Of a stretch of 49,832 bases of DNA, positions 48,465-49,832 are shown piece after piece. The notes under the pieces were generated by a model. That model was not told the DNA's origin, made no database searches, and was given only the letters and a program-made list of their open reading frames with translations. Numbering within the stretch: the stretch's first letter is position 1; each line of letters begins with the position of its first letter. The DNA comes from Candidatus Neptunochlamydia vexilliferae (GTDB lineage Bacteria > Chlamydiota > Chlamydiia > Chlamydiales > Simkaniaceae), in the NCBI RefSeq assembly GCF_015356785.1, contig NZ_JAAEJV010000008.1, positions 1 through 49,832 on the forward strand, read 5' to 3'. Position numbers and translations under genes: made by a program.

Positions 48465-49628
48465 CTAAAAGCCCCAAGAGAAGCCGAAGCCGGTGAAAGA
48501 GGTGCGGTCCTTGAAGAACTGACCCACTGAGTAGCCCCGATGGTAGTTGACGAAGAGGCGGATCTTTCGGCCCACACCTTCGAGTTTACTCACCTCGTAA
48601 CCGGCCATGTAGGTCCCATCGAGGTTCCAGCCATTCACCTGCCAGTTCCGGAGGTAGACAGCAAGGAAGGCTGTTCCATAGAGGCGGTGGTAGAAGAACT
48701 TTTGGCCGAGGAGGCGCACCTCCCCGCCCCACTCGACGTAGAGGGGGGGCTTGATCGGGTAGGTACTGTCGCTATGCCAGACCCAGCCAGGACCAACGTA
48801 GACCCGAAGCGCCTTATTGACCTGCCAGGAGACGAAAAGGTCGAGCGCTTCCATACTGGGGTTGACCCGCTTCACTTCGGGATGGTGGACGATAAATTCG
48901 TCGCCCAGGTGAGAGGAAATGTGGTAAACCCGCAGGCGAAAGGCCCATTTATTGGCTGCATAGGTAAGGGGAAAGCCAACTAAATAGTCGGTATTAAAAA
49001 GCTCTGAAATCTCCCCATTGTCATGATGAACCCCCATCTTAAAGACCGACCAAACACCCGCCTGAATCCCAATCTGCATCGCTCCATTCCAACGGAAAAC
49101 ATCGCGCCAACGGAAGATCGGGAACTCATCCCCATAAGAAACGGCGATCGACTTGGTCCCCACCACATTGTCCCCAATACGGTAAGCGGCGGAGTAGATC
49201 GTTGCCATCGGATTGGCAATCATCGGGGGGTATAGGACCGTTTGCTGAGGAAACCAAATCCCATTGATTTGGGGGCGGGTTTCCCGCTCCTCAAGCTTTG
49301 CCAACTTCTCTTCTGGAAATTTTTCAACAGGAGTCACTGAGATAACACCGGGAACATCGGAGACAAAGGAGATGATACTATCTCGAGTCAGATCATTTTT
49401 GGGGAGGTTGTAGAGATAAACGTCTCCGTTCTCCACATAGACGAGAACATCAAATTCGTAATAGTGGGAGTTAACAAGGGCCTGGATGTACCCTTCTAGA
49501 TAGGCATCATCCTCAGAGGTCACCACCTCTTTAATCCCTGCGTCACCTTGATTGCCAGGGCTGGAAAACCCTTGAATACCAAGAGCTAAACACAAGTAGA
49601 AAAATATCTTGAAACTGCTAAACTTCAC
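48465..49628 (-). CDS. Exported DUF1207-like outer-membrane protein
   Basis: 387 residues. The N-terminal KIFFYLCLALGIQGFSS is a signal peptide. Residues about 40-110 (YYEFDVLVYVENGDVYLYNLP, SFVSDVPGVISVTPVEKF) look like a BON-type domain. The rest is rich in alternating beta-strand patterns and ends FTGFGFSWGF, with a C-terminal Phe as in outer-membrane barrels. The middle (PQQTVLYPPMIANPMATIYSAAYRIGDNVVG) is the DUF1207 core. It is probably a surface or outer-membrane protein. The palindrome at 49633-49667 lies just upstream of its ATG. Confidence 0.8.
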   Translation of the reverse strand: MKFSSFKIFFYLCLALGIQGFSSPGNQGDAGIKEVVTSEDDAYLEGYIQALVNSHYYEFDVLVYVENGDVYLYNLPKNDLTRDSIISFVSDVPGVISVTPVEKFPEEKLAKLEERETRPQINGIWFPQQTVLYPPMIANPMATIYSAAYRIGDNVVGTKSIAVSYGDEFPIFRWRDVFRWNGAMQIGIQAGVWSVFKMGVHHDNGEISELFNTDYLVGFPLTYAANKWAFRLRVYHISSHLGDEFIVHHPEVKRVNPSMEALDLFVSWQVNKALRVYVGPGWVWHSDSTYPIKPPLYVEWGGEVRLLGQKFFYHRLYGTAFLAVYLRNWQVNGWNLDGTYMAGYEVSKLEGVGRKIRLFVNYHRGYSVGQFFKDRTSFTGFGFSWGF

Positions 49629-49632
49629 TGTT

Positions 49633-49667
49633 AGGTATATAATTTTGTTTTAAAACACTATATACCT
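49633..49667. promoter_or_regulatory. Palindromic operator-like element before the exported protein
   Basis: AGGTATATA (49633-49641) and TATATACCT (49659-49667) are perfectly inverted, with GTTTTAAAAC inside. It sits 5-39 bases upstream of the ATG at 49628, where a repressor site or leader hairpin could act. Confidence 0.45.
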
Positions 49668-49804
49668 GCTCAATAGAATTATAGACAACGATTATTGCCT
49701 TTATTCCCATTTCTGTTAAGATAGGGGGGTCAACTACTCCTCCCTAAAGGAAGGAGCTTGTAGCTAGCGCAGTTGCTGCTACCATAGGCACGTTGACAGG
49801 TGCC

Positions 49805-49830
49805 CTTGCTGAGACAACAGACTCAGCAAG
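49805..49830. repeat. Perfect 9-bp inverted repeat at the window edge
   Basis: CTTGCTGAG and CTCAGCAAG flank the loop ACAACAGA. It lies close to the right edge, in a stretch that also reads as Ala/Thr-rich on the plus strand without a start codon, so it could be RNA structure or the beginning of something outside the window. Confidence 0.4.
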
Positions 49831-49832
49831 CT

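Noticed and set aside
48228..48530. 100-codon plus-strand frame overlapping tyrP and the exported protein
   Set aside because: Shadow frame crossing two real genes on the other strand; composition not protein-like.

Overview
The window is chromosomal DNA from a member of the Chlamydiae, probably an environmental (Parachlamydia/Simkania/Waddlia-type) lineage rather than Chlamydia itself. The main evidence is the block infA, tRNA-Thr(GGT), tuf, tRNA-Trp(CCA), secE, nusG, rplK, rplA, rplJ, rplL, rpoB, rpoC on the minus strand, with tal nearby. As I recall it, this is the chlamydial arrangement. HIT and MYG1 genes side by side, a TyrP-type permease and a giant LRR protein agree with this. The assignment rests on gene order and protein character, not on a database search.

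Layout. (1) 1-5390: the first codons of a gene leaving the window, the relic of a 3' gene end, and a 1635-residue protein combining a nucleotidyltransferase motif, a kinase-like motif pair, leucine-rich repeats and a C-terminal domain; it is a candidate host-interaction protein. (2) 5391-7067: a long palindromic element, an Rpn-type nuclease and degraded sequence. (3) 7068-21492: a biosynthetic cluster of about 14 kb with an ABC exporter, a JmjC/cupin oxygenase, two SyrP/TauD-like oxygenases, a phosphopantetheinyl transferase, two alpha-oxoamine synthases, a stand-alone adenylation enzyme, a GNAT/ATP-grasp fusion, a methyltransferase-like protein, a second ATP-grasp ligase and an EamA transporter. 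Several functions occur as paralogous pairs, and no carrier protein or condensation domain is visible. (4) 21530-22480: transaldolase. (5) 22566-27244: a second natural-product locus on the minus strand with a SagB-type dehydrogenase, a YcaO protein ending in PHPYP, a SagC/E1-like partner and a 333-residue protein whose end (CCCCVTGCCCCGGCC) resembles the streptolysin S core. This looks like a thiazole/oxazole-modified peptide (TOMM) system. (6) 27381-40803: the transcription/translation block. (7) 40885-49832: a small hypothetical gene, a 376-bp MITE-like element with 15-bp terminal inverted repeats and a perfect 10-bp target duplication, sufE, a two-helix Inc-like membrane protein, an M24 peptidase/HEAT/HIT/MYG1 operon, tyrP and an exported DUF1207-like outer-membrane protein.

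How the parts work together. The TOMM genes form a tight set (precursor, C and D adjacent or overlapping, then B), consistent with ATP-dependent cyclisation of Cys residues and later oxidation to azoles. The larger cluster would activate an amino or carboxylic acid, condense building blocks at the PLP enzymes, hydroxylate, ligate with ATP-grasp enzymes and export through the ABC and/or EamA proteins; its product cannot be deduced. The two loci flank tal and lie next to the otherwise conserved rpoC end, so this looks like an accessory island against a core block.
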